Positions 21,441 through 32,969 of a stretch of 64,000 nucleotides of DNA are shown piece after piece (position 1 is the stretch's first letter; every line of letters starts with the position of its first letter). This stretch comes from Cololabis saira. Taxonomy: Eukaryota > Chordata > Actinopteri > Beloniformes > Belonidae. The stretch is from positions 10,630,863-10,694,862 of the forward strand of contig NC_084587.1 of assembly GCF_033807715.1 (NCBI RefSeq), written 5' to 3'. A model generated the notes under the pieces. It was not told the origin of the DNA. It saw nothing but the letters and a program-made list of their open reading frames with translations, and did no database searches. The translations under genes were made by a program, and so were the position numbers.

Positions 21441-24400
21441 ATGAAATTTGACAGCATACTTTCTGAAATTAATGGATTTGGAAGATTCCAGGTGACACTA
21501 TTTCTGCTCCAGGCATCCTCTCGATTTACTCTGCCATGCCATTTTCTGCTGAACAACTTCATGGCAGCGGTTCCATCTCACCACTGCGACATCAGGACCC
21601 TGGAGGATGGAGAAGTGTTTGGAAATTTATCTCTACAACAGAAACTAGCGGCTGGTATTCCGGCAGAACAAGATGGGACTCTGAGCTCCTGTCAGATGTT
21701 TACGCAGCCCCAACTTCAGTACTTGTCAGGCTCAAACAGTAGTGAGGAAGTGGACACTGTGACATGTGAAAATGGATGGGTCTATGACAACAGCACCTTT
21801 AAATCTACCTTGGCAACAGAGGTAAGTGGCACTCTACAAATGAGTTATTATTAGCAAAGTTATATGTATTTTGTCAATAAATTAATAATATTTTCTATTG
21901 TAACCACACACTTTATGGCACCTTTTGTGTTTGAAACTGTTACTGATGCATACAAAAAAAAGAAATATATATATATAGAGGGAATATAGGGGGAGGGAAT
22001 ACAATTATAATTTTGTATTTAGTATTTAAAACATGACATTTCTGCCATTTTTTTTCAAGAGCCACTACTGCTGTATAGATTAGATATATTATATATTTTC
22101 AATGGTTTATTTGCAGTGGGATCTCGTTTGCAGCAGGAAAGGGATGAACAAGGCAACAGCTACCGTTTTCTTCATTGGTGTGATGATCGGCGCACCGCTG
22201 TTTGGGTTTCTCAGTGACAGGTTAGGTGTTCAAAGAAAATGTAAAAAATGTAAAGTTTTAAGTACTTAAGGGAAATGTTGCTGTGTTTAGAAAGTGCATT
22301 AAATAATTACTTGCATGGAAAATAGCTATTTTGAACTGTTTGGTCATACTTGCAAGATATTGCATCTAACGCTTTTTCTTTAAACAGAGTCTCTCTTTCA
22401 CCAGATTTGGGCGACGACCAGTGCTGCTGGTTTCTTATCTGTCATCCCTGACCTTTGCAGTTGTAAGCGCATTCTCCACATCATATATAATGTTCATCAT
22501 CATGAGATTTTTCACGGGGGTGTCCCTCGCAGGAATAAGTATTATCTCCATTGCTTTAAGTAAGAACCACAAATGCTGACTTTTTAAAATTTGTATGTAT
22601 ATATACAGGACTGTCTCAGAAAATTAGAATATTGTGATAAAGTTCTTTATTTTCTGTAATAAAAAAACAAAAATTATTATTAAATTATGGTTTACAGTTT
22701 AAGATTAAGATTCCCAGAATATTCTAATTTTTTGAGATAGGATATTTGAGTTTTCTTAAGCTGTAAGCCATGATCAGCAAATATTAAAATAATAAAAGGC
22801 TTGCAATATTTCAGTTGATTTGTAATGAATCCAGAATGTATGACATTTTTGTTTCTTTAATTGCATTACAGAAAATCATAATATTCAAATTTTCTGAGAC
22901 AGTCCTTTATATATACCGGTATATATAAAAATGTACACACACAGACTGCATAATCTGAATTGCTTCATACTTTCGTTCTGCAGATGTTGAATGGTGTTGC
23001 ATTGAACGCAGGACTTTCGCAGCTGTAATCATAAGCCTTGACTGGACACTCGGAAACTGGTTGCTGGTTGGAATCGCCTACTATGTGAATGAGTGGCGGA
23101 TGCTCATTTTGGGCGTGTCCTCCCCCCTGATTCTGGCCATTTTCACTTGGTGGTATCAAAGTTGACTTTTTGTAACTGAAATTTGCTTGATGTAGACGGA
23201 CTGCAGGGTTCACCATGTCGACCCTTTCAGGTGGCTTCCAGAGTCTGCAAGGTGGCTCATGGCAAATGGGAAGGGGGAAGCTGCTCATCATTACATTGTA
23301 CAATGTGCAAGGATGAATGACAGATCCAAATACATCAGCACCATCACACCAGAGGTATATGTCTTTTACGTTATATTCTTTCACTTTGACACAGTTAACC
23401 ATGAGATTGTCAAGAATGCGTCCTGATAATGCAAAAGGAGGTAAATTAGAGATCACGAATGAGCGGTGGAACTTTGTCCTGCTTTCTCACAGGCATTACT
23501 GGAATCCTCAGAAGATGAAACAGGACATAAGAAGTACACTATCACTGATCTGTTCAGGACCCCAAATATAAGAAAAATTGCAATATGCTCAGGGATTGTA
23601 TGGTAAGTAATGAAGAGAAAGAATAGCTCAACAGTTTGGAAATGGGCTTTTAATATCCTGCTGAAAATAACATGAAAACAGTGACACATGTACAGGACTG
23701 TCTCAGAAAATTAGAATATTGTGATTTTCTGTAATGCAATTACCGGTACAAAAACAGAAATGTCATACATTCTGGATTCATTACAAATCAACTGAAATAT
23801 TGCAAGCCTTTTATTATTTTAATATTGCTGATCATGGCTTACAGCTTAAGAAAACTCAAATATCCTATCTCAAAAAATTTGAATATTATGGGAATCTTAA
23901 TCTTAAACTGTAAGACATAATCAGCAATATTAAAATAATAAAAGGCTTGCAATATTTCAGTTGATTTGTAATGAATCCAGAATGTATGACATTTTTGTTT
24001 TTTTAATTGCATTACAGAAAATAAAGAACTTTATCATAATATTCTAATTTTCTGAGACAGTCCTGTAGTTATTGCAGGTATAGTGATATGTATGCATGCA
24101 CATTTATTGTGGTTGCACAAGAACAGACCTTGAGCACAAAAGCGATAGGGTCTACTACACCAGACAAGCCTCCAGCTGAATACTATACAGAAGATCCTGA
24201 CACAATCCAGTAAAGAAAATAGTGGGATGTAAAATGCAGAAAGGTAAGGCAAATGTGTAACATCCCAAAAAAAGTAGCAGCAATAATGTACAGGAATATC
24301 TGCACTGAGTATGGGTTGGAGGTACTAAAGTCAGTCCAGGACTGGTGAAGAAAAAAAGAAAAAAAGGTGAAAAAGGTGCTGTAGGACTGCCAAATCTAGA

Positions 24401-26270
24401 CTGTTAAACTAGTGATGGCTAACCAACCACCAATATTAGAAAACTCCAGAAGAAAAGGTCAGAGATTGATGTAGCAATCCCAAGCAACAGCAACATCAAC
24501 AAGAAGGAACTGACAAGCAGAGGTGTCAAGTAACGAAGTACAAATACTTCGTTACCTTACTTAAGTAGAAATTTGTGTTATCTATACTTCACTGGAGTAA
24601 TTATTTTTCAGATGACTTTTTACTTTTACTCCTTACATTTTCACGCAATTATCCGTACTTTTTACTCCTTACATTTTAAAAACAGCCTCGTTACTCTATT
24701 TCATTTCGGCCTTTAAGAAAAAACTATCCAGTTAAATTGCTCCATCCGGATAGAGTGAATTTGGTTGTGGTTGTTTCAGATGTTCTTGTCCAGTTTTGTT
24801 CTTACATCCGTTCCCTCAGATTCCTGCAACTAAACTTGGATGTACATTCCAATAAAGGTTAGGATAAATGATAACATGCCTCTGAAGTTTGACTTTTTGC
24901 ACCATTACAATACTTATAGGCAACTAGTCATCATATCTCCTGCTCTCTGAAACACATGTTAATGCTCAATAGTACACATATATGGTTCTTTAATATATTT
25001 GCATTATACTAAGATGCATTCATTTTCAATGGCTTTTTCCCCCCTTACATTACTTTTACTTTTATACTTTAAGTAGTTTTGAAACCAGTACTTTTATACT
25101 TTTACTTGAGTAAAAAACTTGAGTTGATACTTCAACTTCTACAGGAGTATTTTTAAACTCTAGTATCTATACTTCTACCTGAGTAATGAATGTGAATACT
25201 TTTGACACCTCTGCTGACAAGTCATCCCCAGACTGTGTTGTTGTTTTTTTCCCCCACTTCCATTTTTCTAGGTTTGGAGTTGCATTTACGTATTATGGGA
25301 TAAGTCTAAATATCACAGGCTTTGGACTAAACCCTTACCTCACGCAATTTATATTTGCATTCATTGAAATGCCGATGAAGATTGCTGTCTATTTCGCCCT
25401 GGAGAAGCTGGGCAGGAGGTATTGCGAGATGGGAGCCCTGATATCCACTGGTCTCTGTCTCTTCATCAACATCTTTGTTCCAATTGGTAACATTTTTCTT
25501 CATTTCTTACATCACACAAGAGCATTTTACTGGATTTCCAGACTTTTATTTATTCCTTTTTTTTCAATTCCCACGACAGATATGTGGCTCTTTCGTACCA
25601 TTGTGGCAGTTCTTGGAAAATCCCTGTCCGAGGCGTCGTTCACGATAATATACCTCTACACGACTGAACTTTACCCTACAGTAGTCCGGTTCGTCAACAG
25701 GAAAACAAGGATGACCTTCCGCCTGGCTGTTACTACTTGCACAGAGTGTTCAATTCATTTGTTTGTCTTTGCTTTTTCAGACAAAACGGATTAGGCTACA
25801 CCTCCTTTCTCGCACGGCTGGGCGTGTCCATTTCTCCGCTCATCGTGCTATTGGAGGATACGTGGCATGTCCTCCCTGCAGCCACTTACTGCGGAGTGGC
25901 GGTTTGCTCTGGTTTAATTGCTTCTCTCCTGCCTGAAACATTAAACACTCAACTGCCAGAGTTAATCGAAGACATTGAGAAACCCAGGTATAATGGAAAC
26001 AGTCTGAGAGGAACAGGACATGTAATCTAATATCAAATCTGCAGTAACTGGTTAGCCAAACAGTGATCTTCACTGCTAAAGATTAATCCAGTCAGAAGGC
26101 ACTGTTTCCGCTCAGCAAAGTTTGCATAATGCCTTCTTAGACATTTACGTATTTCAAACCAACTGTTTACAAAGTTATTTCGGGTTGTAATCCATGCAAG
26201 GAGAAATGACTGACTGAAGCTTTATCTGTATTACAGGAGACAATCAACAAAGGAGAAGGAGGTCCGATAA
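21441..26270 (+). CDS. slc22a7-like: SLC22A7 (OAT2)-like organic anion transporter, copy 1, complete
   Basis: Exons: 21441-21821, 22117-22220, 22405-22559, 22984-23152, 23231-23354, 23493-23602, 25272-25486, 25580-25688, 25781-25987, 26237-26270. All have GT-AG borders and consistent phases: 1608 bases, 535 residues, a normal SLC22 length. The start MKFDSILSEINGFGRFQ is shared with the two sister genes. Residues 1-127 hold helix 1 and the large extracellular loop (cysteines; NLS, NSS, NST glycosylation sites). Then come SDRFGRR between helices 2 and 3, PESARWL after helix 6, FTYYGISLNITGFG, the Y-Y-T-type TTELYPTVVR, and LPET near the end. By family knowledge it is a 12-helix major-facilitator carrier for organic anions and nucleotides at the basolateral membrane of liver or kidney cells. 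Oddity: the usual EWVD-x-EHR after helix 4 is EWCCIERR. If intron 9 is retained, a shorter tail ends near 26030. Confidence 0.93.
22606..22907. mobile_element. Palindromic Tc1/mariner-type MITE (intron 3 of copy 1)
   Basis: Begins CAGGACTGTCTCAGAAAATT and ends in its inverted match, with TA at the outer edge. The element is a near-complete hairpin. Related copies lie at 23693-24065 and 42967-43333. Confidence 0.8.
23693..24065. mobile_element. Palindromic Tc1/mariner-type MITE (intron 6 of copy 1)
   Basis: Flanked by TA on both sides, with ends CAGGACTGTCTCAGAAAATT and the inverted copy. The inner arms (GCAATATTTCAGTTGATTTG and complement) make a long hairpin. Confidence 0.85.
24067..24517. 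other. Intron 6 sequence, nothing recognised
   Basis: Intronic stretch between two transposons; no gene or repeat that I can name. Confidence 0.4.
24518..25213. mobile_element. Tol2-like hAT element, non-autonomous
   Basis: Starts CAGAGGTGTCAAGTA and ends TTTGACACCTCTG, terminal repeats close to those of Tol2-type hATs. It is flanked by a perfect 8-bp duplication CTGACAAG (24510-24517 and 25214-25221). The interior is rich in the TACTTnnAGTA words used as subterminal motifs by this group and has no transposase. It sits in intron 6 of transporter copy 1. Confidence 0.92.
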
Positions 26271-26320
26271 CCACTAAATGGACCCATATGTTTCCAATCG
26301 ATAACTTTGTTCACATCACA

Positions 26321-26326
26321 AATAAA
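26321..26326 (+). promoter_or_regulatory. Poly(A) signal AATAAA of transporter copy 1
   Basis: AATAAA 51 bases past the stop codon of exon 10. Its position supports 26237-26270 as the true last coding exon. Confidence 0.6.
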
Positions 26327-26365
26327 CTCTTAAACCCAAGATGTGTCAGTCTGTGGTAAAGGAGG

Positions 26366-26682
26366 CAGTGGCTCAGGTGGTAGAGCAGGTTGTCCAATTA
26401 TTGAAGGATTGGCAGTTTGAATCCCACTCCCCCAGTCATCCGTCGTGTCCTTGGGGAAGAGCCTTCACCCCACTTGCCTCCAGTGAGGGCATCGCTGGTG
26501 TGTGAATGTGTACGAATATTCCAGTGGTGGTCGGAGAGGCCGTGAGGCCGAGGCGTGGATTGGCTGCCACGTTTCTGTCAGTCTGCCCCAGGGCAGCTGT
26601 GGCTACACATGTAGTGTACCATCACCAACTGTCAATGAATAATGGAACCATTGGGAGTGCTGTGAAAAGTGTGATACCTAAT

Positions 26683-26684
<2 letters not shown>
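26366..26684 (+). mobile_element. tRNA-derived SINE
   Basis: The head GGCAGTGGCTCAGGTGGTAG matches a tRNA A-box (TGGCTCAGGTGG), and GTTTGAATCCC about 45 bases on matches a B-box. A unique body follows (GTGTGAATGTGTACGAAT...) and then a TA-repeat tail. It lies just downstream of transporter copy 1. Confidence 0.75.

Positions 26685-26736
<52 letters not shown>
26685..26736. repeat. (TA)n microsatellite
   Basis: About 52 bases of alternating A and T forming the SINE tail. Confidence 0.95.
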
Positions 26737-26742
<6 letters not shown>

Positions 26743-26817
26743 GTATATACATACTGCCCGACCTCTTGCCCCTTTCATAGCTGATATAGGCTCCAGCACT
26801 CACATCTAACTTCTTTC

Positions 26818-27772
26818 ATTTATTTATTTTTTGTATAGATATCTTTATTGAGGGCAATAAAAAAAGAAAAAAATAAGATTTACAATAACAATATAATTTC
26901 CCGACCCTTGTTTTTTTTTTACTTTTCATAACATTAATTAAACCAAAATAAATAATAATGATAATAAGAAGAGAAAAAAATAAGAAGAAAAAAAAAAAAA
27001 AAAAAAAAAAATAAATAAATAAATACAACAACAAACCCCTCTCCCCTTCCCTCCCTCATATGGTCAATTACATCATTCAAGATCATTTAACTTCTTTTCA
27101 CATTTGTCTATTGATGAAGCATTGTGACAGCTTGGCCCCCTGCAGGGGCAGGTTGCCCCAGTCCTACCTCCTGAGGGCTTTGAACTGGACTCAACTTCCT
27201 ATCACACCTTGGAAGTTGCCTCAAACAGACTTGGAGCACTAGAGCACCCCATGGGGTGATTTTCGTCTGTGGCCTATTGTCTCACACAAGTTCCTGCGTC
27301 TTGCATCCCTGCTGAGACAGGCACCAGGGGAGTGGATCGGACTTCCAGCCCCCGCAGAGACAAAACCATATAAGGATTTCCTGTTGATAGATCACACCTT
27401 TGACTGTCTCTCACTGACTTGTTATTCCTGCCGTTTGTTCTTGTATAAAAAGCTTGTTACAAAATCACTCGATGTCAGCCCACCGACCAAGACACTGCGT
27501 CTGTGTAGGTCTGCTGACCGCCGGCTGAATTAAATCTCTCACCCCACAAAGCGGACTTCTGAACTGGTTTGATAAATTCCTCAACACTATCAATACTGGA
27601 ACAAATGAATAATAAATTAAATAATCAAGTCCTGCCTAAACACATTCATTAATATGATGATCCAGATCATTAGTCCAATAAAGGCAAAAAATAAGGTCAA
27701 AGTCTCTAGTTTTTTTTTTCTAACGGAATACAGTGTTTTTTCTGGAGTACTATATGATCCAAGTTCATTGAT
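26818..27772 (-). mobile_element. L1-type LINE 3' end, copy A, split by a solo LTR
   Basis: AGATATCTTTATTGAGGGCA and the following AT-rich 3'-UTR-like sequence match 34560-35060 nearly base for base. Copy A is interrupted at 27112-27586 by an LTR. No coding part remains. Orientation is inferred from copy B, which carries ORF2 sequence on the minus strand. Confidence 0.75.
27112..27586 (+). mobile_element. Solo LTR of an LTR retroelement
   Basis: A 475-bp insert begins TG and ends CA (TGATGAAGC...CCTCAACA). It is flanked by a 4-bp duplication CTAT (27108-27111 and 27587-27590). The sister L1 tail at 34858 shows the empty site GTCTAT|CAATACTGG. A TATA-like GTATAAAAAGC lies inside at about 27444. 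No internal retroelement genes are present, so it is the product of LTR-LTR recombination. Whether it is a Gypsy-type or endogenous-retrovirus LTR cannot be told. Strand is inferred from the TATA box. Confidence 0.8.
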
Positions 27773-28131
27773 GCAACTTCTTTCATTTTTAAATTAATAT
27801 GACTGTGAGTAGTACTCCAAAATAATATGACAAATGGTAAAAACACAAAACTTGCAACAGAATCCATGAATGGGGACATAGTTTTTAGGGGGGAATCATT
27901 GATCAGGAAATCAAACTATGACAATCAGACATTGTTTTTATGGATACATAGTTTTATAGATTACACAAAATAGATCACATGTTCAAGGAGAAGGGCTTTC
28001 TTATTAAGCTGACGAGTCACAGTGTTTATTACTGAGAAGCACCTGGGAATTCCTCTGCTTATATTGTTCAGAGTAGTACAGGTCGGTCACAATATGATTG
28101 CAAGTAACTGGATGGAGAATCTGATTATTTT
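27773..28131. other. No gene; includes left target duplication of the L1
   Basis: AT-rich sequence without recognised features, except the L1 target-site duplication at 28117-28131. Confidence 0.5.
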
Positions 28132-28423
28132 TTTTTCTATTCAAGATATTTTTATTGAAATTTTCACAAAGTAAAAAAGGTGAAATGCTGCATGTCAATT
28201 ACAAATATTTTGAGTAGGCATGGGCATGTTAATCATAGCATACACCAGTGTACAGAATATAAAAAACAATTAAACAGTATGAAAAAATATAAAATAGTAA
28301 CAAAAACAAACTACAGACCAAACTAATCCCTCCCCTGTCACTGCCAGATTACTAATCACAATATGAGGTCACTCTAACATCAAAAGCCTGCACTAGGAAT
28401 ATAAAAGAAATATGAAGTATAGT

Positions 28424-31400
28424 TCACAGGGTCTGGATCGCTTCTAGAAAAGGTCCCCACACTTTCTGGAACTTATTTGATTGCTGAAGCGAGTATCTAA
28501 TTTTCTCCAGTTTTAAGCAGGACATGATGTCTTCCAGCCATTGTGCACGAGTAGGAGGGAAGGGATCCTTCCACCTGAACAGAATTGCCCGACGAGCCAA
28601 AAGGGAGGCAAAAGACAAAGTGTGCCCCTGTGCAGTGGTTAAAGTGTGCCCCTGTGCAGTGGCTAACTTCCTTCCTCCCTCCATGACCCCAAACAGGGCA
28701 GTCAGTGGGTTTGGTTCTAATCTGATTTTAAGCACCAGAGAGAGAGTATGAAATACTTCCATCCAGTACTTGTTTAGACATGGGCAGGACCAGTACATGT
28801 GGATGAGAGAGGCTTCTGCTACTTTACATCTTACACAGTATGGACTAATATCTGGGTACATGGAGGATAACTTTGCTTTGGAAATATGAGCCCTGTGTAC
28901 CACTTTAAACTGAATTAAGCAGTGACGTGCGCACAGGGAGGTTGTATTAACCAGTTTGAGTATGGACTCCCAGGTATCCTCTGATAAGGGAAGCCCTAAG
29001 TCCTGCTCCCATGCTGCTTTGAGTTTATCTGTAGGGGCACTCTTAAGATCCAGCAACATGCCATAGAAAGACGAAATGAGCCCCTTTTTGAATGGGTATG
29101 TGGCAAGAACTTTGTCAACTGTGGTCAAGCCTATCGATGCACCAGGGCTGGGTGTCTGGGAAAGAACAAAATGTCTAGCCTGAAGATACCTAAAGAAATG
29201 TGATTTTGGAAGGCTGAATTTACTACTTAACTGCTCAAAAGATGCCACGGTGCCGTCTATGAACATATCTCTAAAACGAATCATACCCCTCCTGTGCCAT
29301 TCCTGGAAGGTGGGGTCCTCAAGGGATGGTTTGAAAGAGTGATTTGATGCAATGGGGCTAAGAAGAGAGAAGCTGTGAAAACCAAAAAACTTCCTAAATT
29401 GGGCCCAAATTCTAAGAGAATGTTTAACCACTGGGTTTTTGATTGATTTAAGTGAAGGAAGTGGAAGTGAGGAGCCGAGTAGGGCAGGAATTGACAGGTC
29501 ATCAGTTGGATGTAACTCCATCGCCACCCAGTCAGGGCGGTCAGCGCCGTCGCAGTAGAAGGACCAGAATGCAAGGCAGCGCAGGTTAGCAGCCCAATAA
29601 TAATAACGAAAGTTTGGGAGGGCCAGACCACCTGCAGACTTAATTTTTTGAAGGTGAGTTTTGTTCAAACGTGGCCGTTTACCCCGCCATAGGTATGAAG
29701 ATATAACTGAGTCAAGGGACTGAAAAAAAGAACCAGGAATAAAGAGTGGTAAGGTCTGGAAAAGGTACAAAAATTTAGGTAAAATGGTCATTTTAACTGA
29801 ATTGATGCGACCCACAAGAGACATTGACAGGGGTGACCATTGTGTAAGGGTTTGTTTGGTCTCATTTAACAATGAGATAAGATTCTCTTGGAGCAGGTCT
29901 TTGTGTTTCCTTGTCACAGATATGCCTAAATAGGAGAATTTGTCATTTGCGATTTTAAAGGGAAAATTGGAAAGGTCTAAAGCATGCGATTCGAGATTGG
30001 TAGGGAAAAGCTCACTTTTGCTGAGATTCAGTTTATAGCCTGAGAGTTTCCCAAACTGACTGAGAAGTGACAGCGCAGGGGGTAATGAGGCCAGAGGGTG
30101 AGAGATGAAAAGCAAGAGGTCATCGGCATAAAGCGAGACCTTATGTTCCCTGCCACCTCTCCAGATACCGGACACATCCTCACAAGATCGGAGCGCTGTG
30201 GCAAGCGGTTCGATAGCCATGTCAAAAAGCATGGGACTAAGGGGGCACCCCTGACGGGTTCCACGATGCAGATTAAATGGTTTTGACCGTTGAGAGTTAG
30301 TACGAATTGAGGCTGTTGGGTGTAAATAGAGAAGTTTAATCCACAGAGCAAAGTTCGGACCAAAACCAAACCTGTCCAGCACAGCAAAGAGATAATCCCA
30401 TTGGACGCGATCAAATGCCTTCTCCGCGTCCAGAGAGACAACGCATTCAGGGATAGCCTCAGAGGCAGAGTAGATAATATTGAACAGTCGCCTTGTGTTG
30501 AAGTAAGACTGCCTACCTTTAATGAAGCCAGTTTGGTCTTCAGATATAATTGTGGGGAGGGCATTCTCCAGCCTATGGGCTAGGACTTTAGCTAGGATTT
30601 TAGCATCTGTGTTTAAGAGGGAGATGGGCCTGTAGGAGGCGCATTCAGTAGGATCCTTCCCTTTTTTAGCTATGAGGGTGATGCAGGCCTCCGAAAAAGA
30701 AGGAGGGAGGGAACCGTGGCTGAAGGATTCTGAAAGAACTGTAGATAGCAGTGGGGAAAGCAGAGTAGAAAATTTCTTTAGAAATTCCGCCGGGAAGCCA
30801 TCAGGGCCAGGACATTTACCCGACTGCAGTGAAGAAATGGCTCGAGTAATTTCCATCAGGGATATCGGTTCTTCTAATGTCTTCCTTAGATCTGGTGAAA
30901 GACTGGGAATACTAAGACTATTTAAAAAGTCCGCAATCTCATCTCGATCAGTCTGAGATTCCGAGGTGTATAGCTGGGTATAAAAGTCCCTGAATGCTTC
31001 ATTTATGAGTAAGTGGTCTGTAGTTACATGGCCATTTGGTAATCGAATCTTAGAAATATTTTGTTTAGCCTTAGAGCCTTTAAGTTGGTTGGCTAATAAT
31101 TTGTCAGATTTGTCTCCATAAACATAAAACCTGGTTTTACTTTTCAGAAGTGACTGTTCAATTGGGTGAGTGGTAAGCAGGTCAAATTTAGTTTTAAGTT
31201 CTAGCCGCTTTTTGTAAAGATCTGGGGATTTAGTCCGAGAATATTCTTCATCGACCTCTTTGATTTGGCGGGCAAGGTCTGATCGCTCCCTATAAGATTT
31301 TTGCCTCACCCTAGCAGTGTAGGATATAATCTGTCCCCGGAGATAAGCCTTGAGGGAGTCCCAGACAGTTAGACTAGACATTCCTGGAGTCATATTCGTG

Positions 31401-32221
31401 GATAGGAAAAAGGCTATTTCCGTTTCCATTGATTTAACAAAATTTGTGTCCGACAGCAGAGTTGAATTGAATCGCCACTGTCTGTCTCTCTGAGGTAGGT
31501 CAGGAAGGGACATGGTTAGAACCACAGGAGCGTGGTCGGAAATGACAATGCTCTGATAAGCACAGGAATGAACCAGGGGAATCAGTTGATTATCAATAAA
31601 AAAATTATCAATCCTCGAGTATGTGTGGTGCACTTGTGAGAAAAAGGAGTATTCTCTGTCACATGGATGTAAAGAACGCCACACATCACAAACACCGTAG
31701 TCAGAAAGGAACGCCTGAATAAGACGGGCTGACTTACTTGCTGTGCCGGGGTTGGTAGAGGATCGGTCTAGGACTGGGTCGAGCCAGCAATTAAAATCAC
31801 CACCCAGTATGAGAGAATATGTATTAAGGTCAGGGAGCAGTGAAAACAGTCGTTCAAAAAAGACTGCATCATCTGAATTAGGGGCATAAACGTTCACAAG
31901 TACGACCAATGTATTGAATAATTTCCCAGAAACGATCACGTAGCGACCAAACTTGTCAGAAATCACATTGTGCTGCTCAAATGAAACATCCTGACTGATC
32001 AGAACTGAAACTCCTCGGGCCTTAGCTTGAAAGGAGGAGTGAAATCTCTGCCCTGACCACCTCGGGAACAGGCGACTATTATCAGAACTGCGAATATGAG
32101 TTTCTTGTAGAAAGGCTATTTCTGTTTTAAGGTGTTTTAGATGTGAGAAGATCCTCTTCCTTTTAACAGGGTGGTTCAGACCCTTAAAATTCCAGCTCAC
32201 CAACTTCAAGTATCTACTCAT
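28424..32221 (-). CDS. L1 ORF2: endonuclease and reverse transcriptase, 1265 residues, open
   Basis: Nicks DNA and copies the L1 RNA at the break (target-primed reverse transcription). In order: an APE-type endonuclease (SWNFKGLN; FLQETHI with catalytic Glu; ILGGDFNCW; SRIDNFFID; ISDHAPV) in about residues 5-235; a reverse transcriptase in the middle (GKCPGPDGFPAEF; YRPISLLNTDAKILAK; SLDAEKAFDRV; GTRQGCPLSP; LYADDLLLF with the YADD catalytic pair); and a C-terminal CVRCKVAEASLIHMYWSCP zinc-knuckle-like motif. The frame is open over its whole length, rare for a genomic LINE copy. An 8-residue in-frame duplication (TAQGHTL-type, bases 28617-28664) lies near the C-terminus. Start codon at 32221 precedes SRYLKLVSWNFKGLN. 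Confidence 0.95.
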   Translation of the reverse strand: MSRYLKLVSWNFKGLNHPVKRKRIFSHLKHLKTEIAFLQETHIRSSDNSRLFPRWSGQRFHSSFQAKARGVSVLISQDVSFEQHNVISDKFGRYVIVSGKLFNTLVVLVNVYAPNSDDAVFFERLFSLLPDLNTYSLILGGDFNCWLDPVLDRSSTNPGTASKSARLIQAFLSDYGVCDVWRSLHPCDREYSFFSQVHHTYSRIDNFFIDNQLIPLVHSCAYQSIVISDHAPVVLTMSLPDLPQRDRQWRFNSTLLSDTNFVKSMETEIAFFLSTNMTPGMSSLTVWDSLKAYLRGQIISYTARVRQKSYRERSDLARQIKEVDEEYSRTKSPDLYKKRLELKTKFDLLTTHPIEQSLLKSKTRFYVYGDKSDKLLANQLKGSKAKQNISKIRLPNGHVTTDHLLINEAFRDFYTQLYTSESQTDRDEIADFLNSLSIPSLSPDLRKTLEEPISLMEITRAISSLQSGKCPGPDGFPAEFLKKFSTLLSPLLSTVLSESFSHGSLPPSFSEACITLIAKKGKDPTECASYRPISLLNTDAKILAKVLAHRLENALPTIISEDQTGFIKGRQSYFNTRRLFNIIYSASEAIPECVVSLDAEKAFDRVQWDYLFAVLDRFGFGPNFALWIKLLYLHPTASIRTNSQRSKPFNLHRGTRQGCPLSPMLFDMAIEPLATALRSCEDVSGIWRGGREHKVSLYADDLLLFISHPLASLPPALSLLSQFGKLSGYKLNLSKSELFPTNLESHALDLSNFPFKIANDKFSYLGISVTRKHKDLLQENLISLLNETKQTLTQWSPLSMSLVGRINSVKMTILPKFLYLFQTLPLFIPGSFFQSLDSVISSYLWRGKRPRLNKTHLQKIKSAGGLALPNFRYYYWAANLRCLAFWSFYCDGADRPDWVAMELHPTDDLSIPALLGSSLPLPSLKSIKNPVVKHSLRIWAQFRKFFGFHSFSLLSPIASNHSFKPSLEDPTFQEWHRRGMIRFRDMFIDGTVASFEQLSSKFSLPKSHFFRYLQARHFVLSQTPSPGASIGLTTVDKVLATYPFKKGLISSFYGMLLDLKSAPTDKLKAAWEQDLGLPLSEDTWESILKLVNTTSLCARHCLIQFKVVHRAHISKAKLSSMYPDISPYCVRCKVAEASLIHMYWSCPCLNKYWMEVFHTLSLVLKIRLEPNPLTALFGVMEGGRKLATAQGHTLTTAQGHTLSFASLLARRAILFRWKDPFPPTRAQWLEDIMSCLKLEKIRYSLQQSNKFQKVWGPFLEAIQTL
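28617..28664 (-). repeat. 24-bp in-frame tandem duplication in L1 ORF2
   Basis: Two adjacent units of AAAGTGTGCCCCTGTGCAGT plus four bases, differing at one position. It adds eight residues without breaking the frame. Confidence 0.9.
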
Positions 32222-32969
32222 AATATCAAAGAAGAAAAATTAGGTGTGCACAATGACCTAGGCAAAAAAAAAGAAAACGGAAAGGAGGTTGAATGTGACC
32301 CACATTAAGTAATGAGTTGAAAAGAGTTAATGCAAAGTTTCTGGCAGTGACATATCCCCCCGACCCACCCACCCCCACTAAGACAGCTGCTATAGAAAAA
32401 TAAAAAAAAGCAGCAAGCTCTTCAAAACAAACAAAGTGCAATAACGCATCTTCCTATCCTACACACTAATAGCTTTTGCTCCCGTATCATGGGTGTATAC
32501 ATATTAACACCTTAAAACGTGTAGATATAAATAAAAAAAAGAAATACCCTCTCAAATCTTGACCTGGAAGTCCCGATATGAGCCCAGAAATATTTGTACA
32601 AAAATATAAAATATAAAACGTCCGACTTAAGCAGCGTAAAAGTAAGGTTAACAGCTTACAATTATTACAAAACTTATAGGTAAATCGGAAAAGCTTTTTT
32701 TTTTTTTTTTTTTTTTTCTCTCCCTCTTCACCACTTATTTTCCCCCTTCCCTCAAATAGCCAAAAAGAACTGCAAATTAATAATATTTGCAAAAGGGCAG
32801 TCAAACTAACAACAGAGAAAATACTGGTTGTCGCGGGGGTACTCACCCTCCCCTCAGAAATAATGTGGCTCACGTAAAAAAAAAGAGAGAGAAAAAAAAA
32901 GTCAGTCCGTGAGCGTCAGTGAGCCGCACCGGGCTGCAGGCGGAGCCGTGACAGCCTCCAACGGTCCCG

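Noticed and set aside
25186..25794. 202-residue single-frame protein over exons 7 and 8 of copy 1
   Set aside because: It reads straight through an intron and a hAT end; the spliced exons account for the real coding parts.
26385..26460. Possible functional tRNA gene
   Set aside because: A- and B-box words are present but the stretch does not fold into a full cloverleaf and continues into a SINE body with a TA tail.
26816..27034. Phe-rich frame that looks like a signal or membrane peptide
   Set aside because: It is a poly-A/T L1 3' UTR read in reverse.
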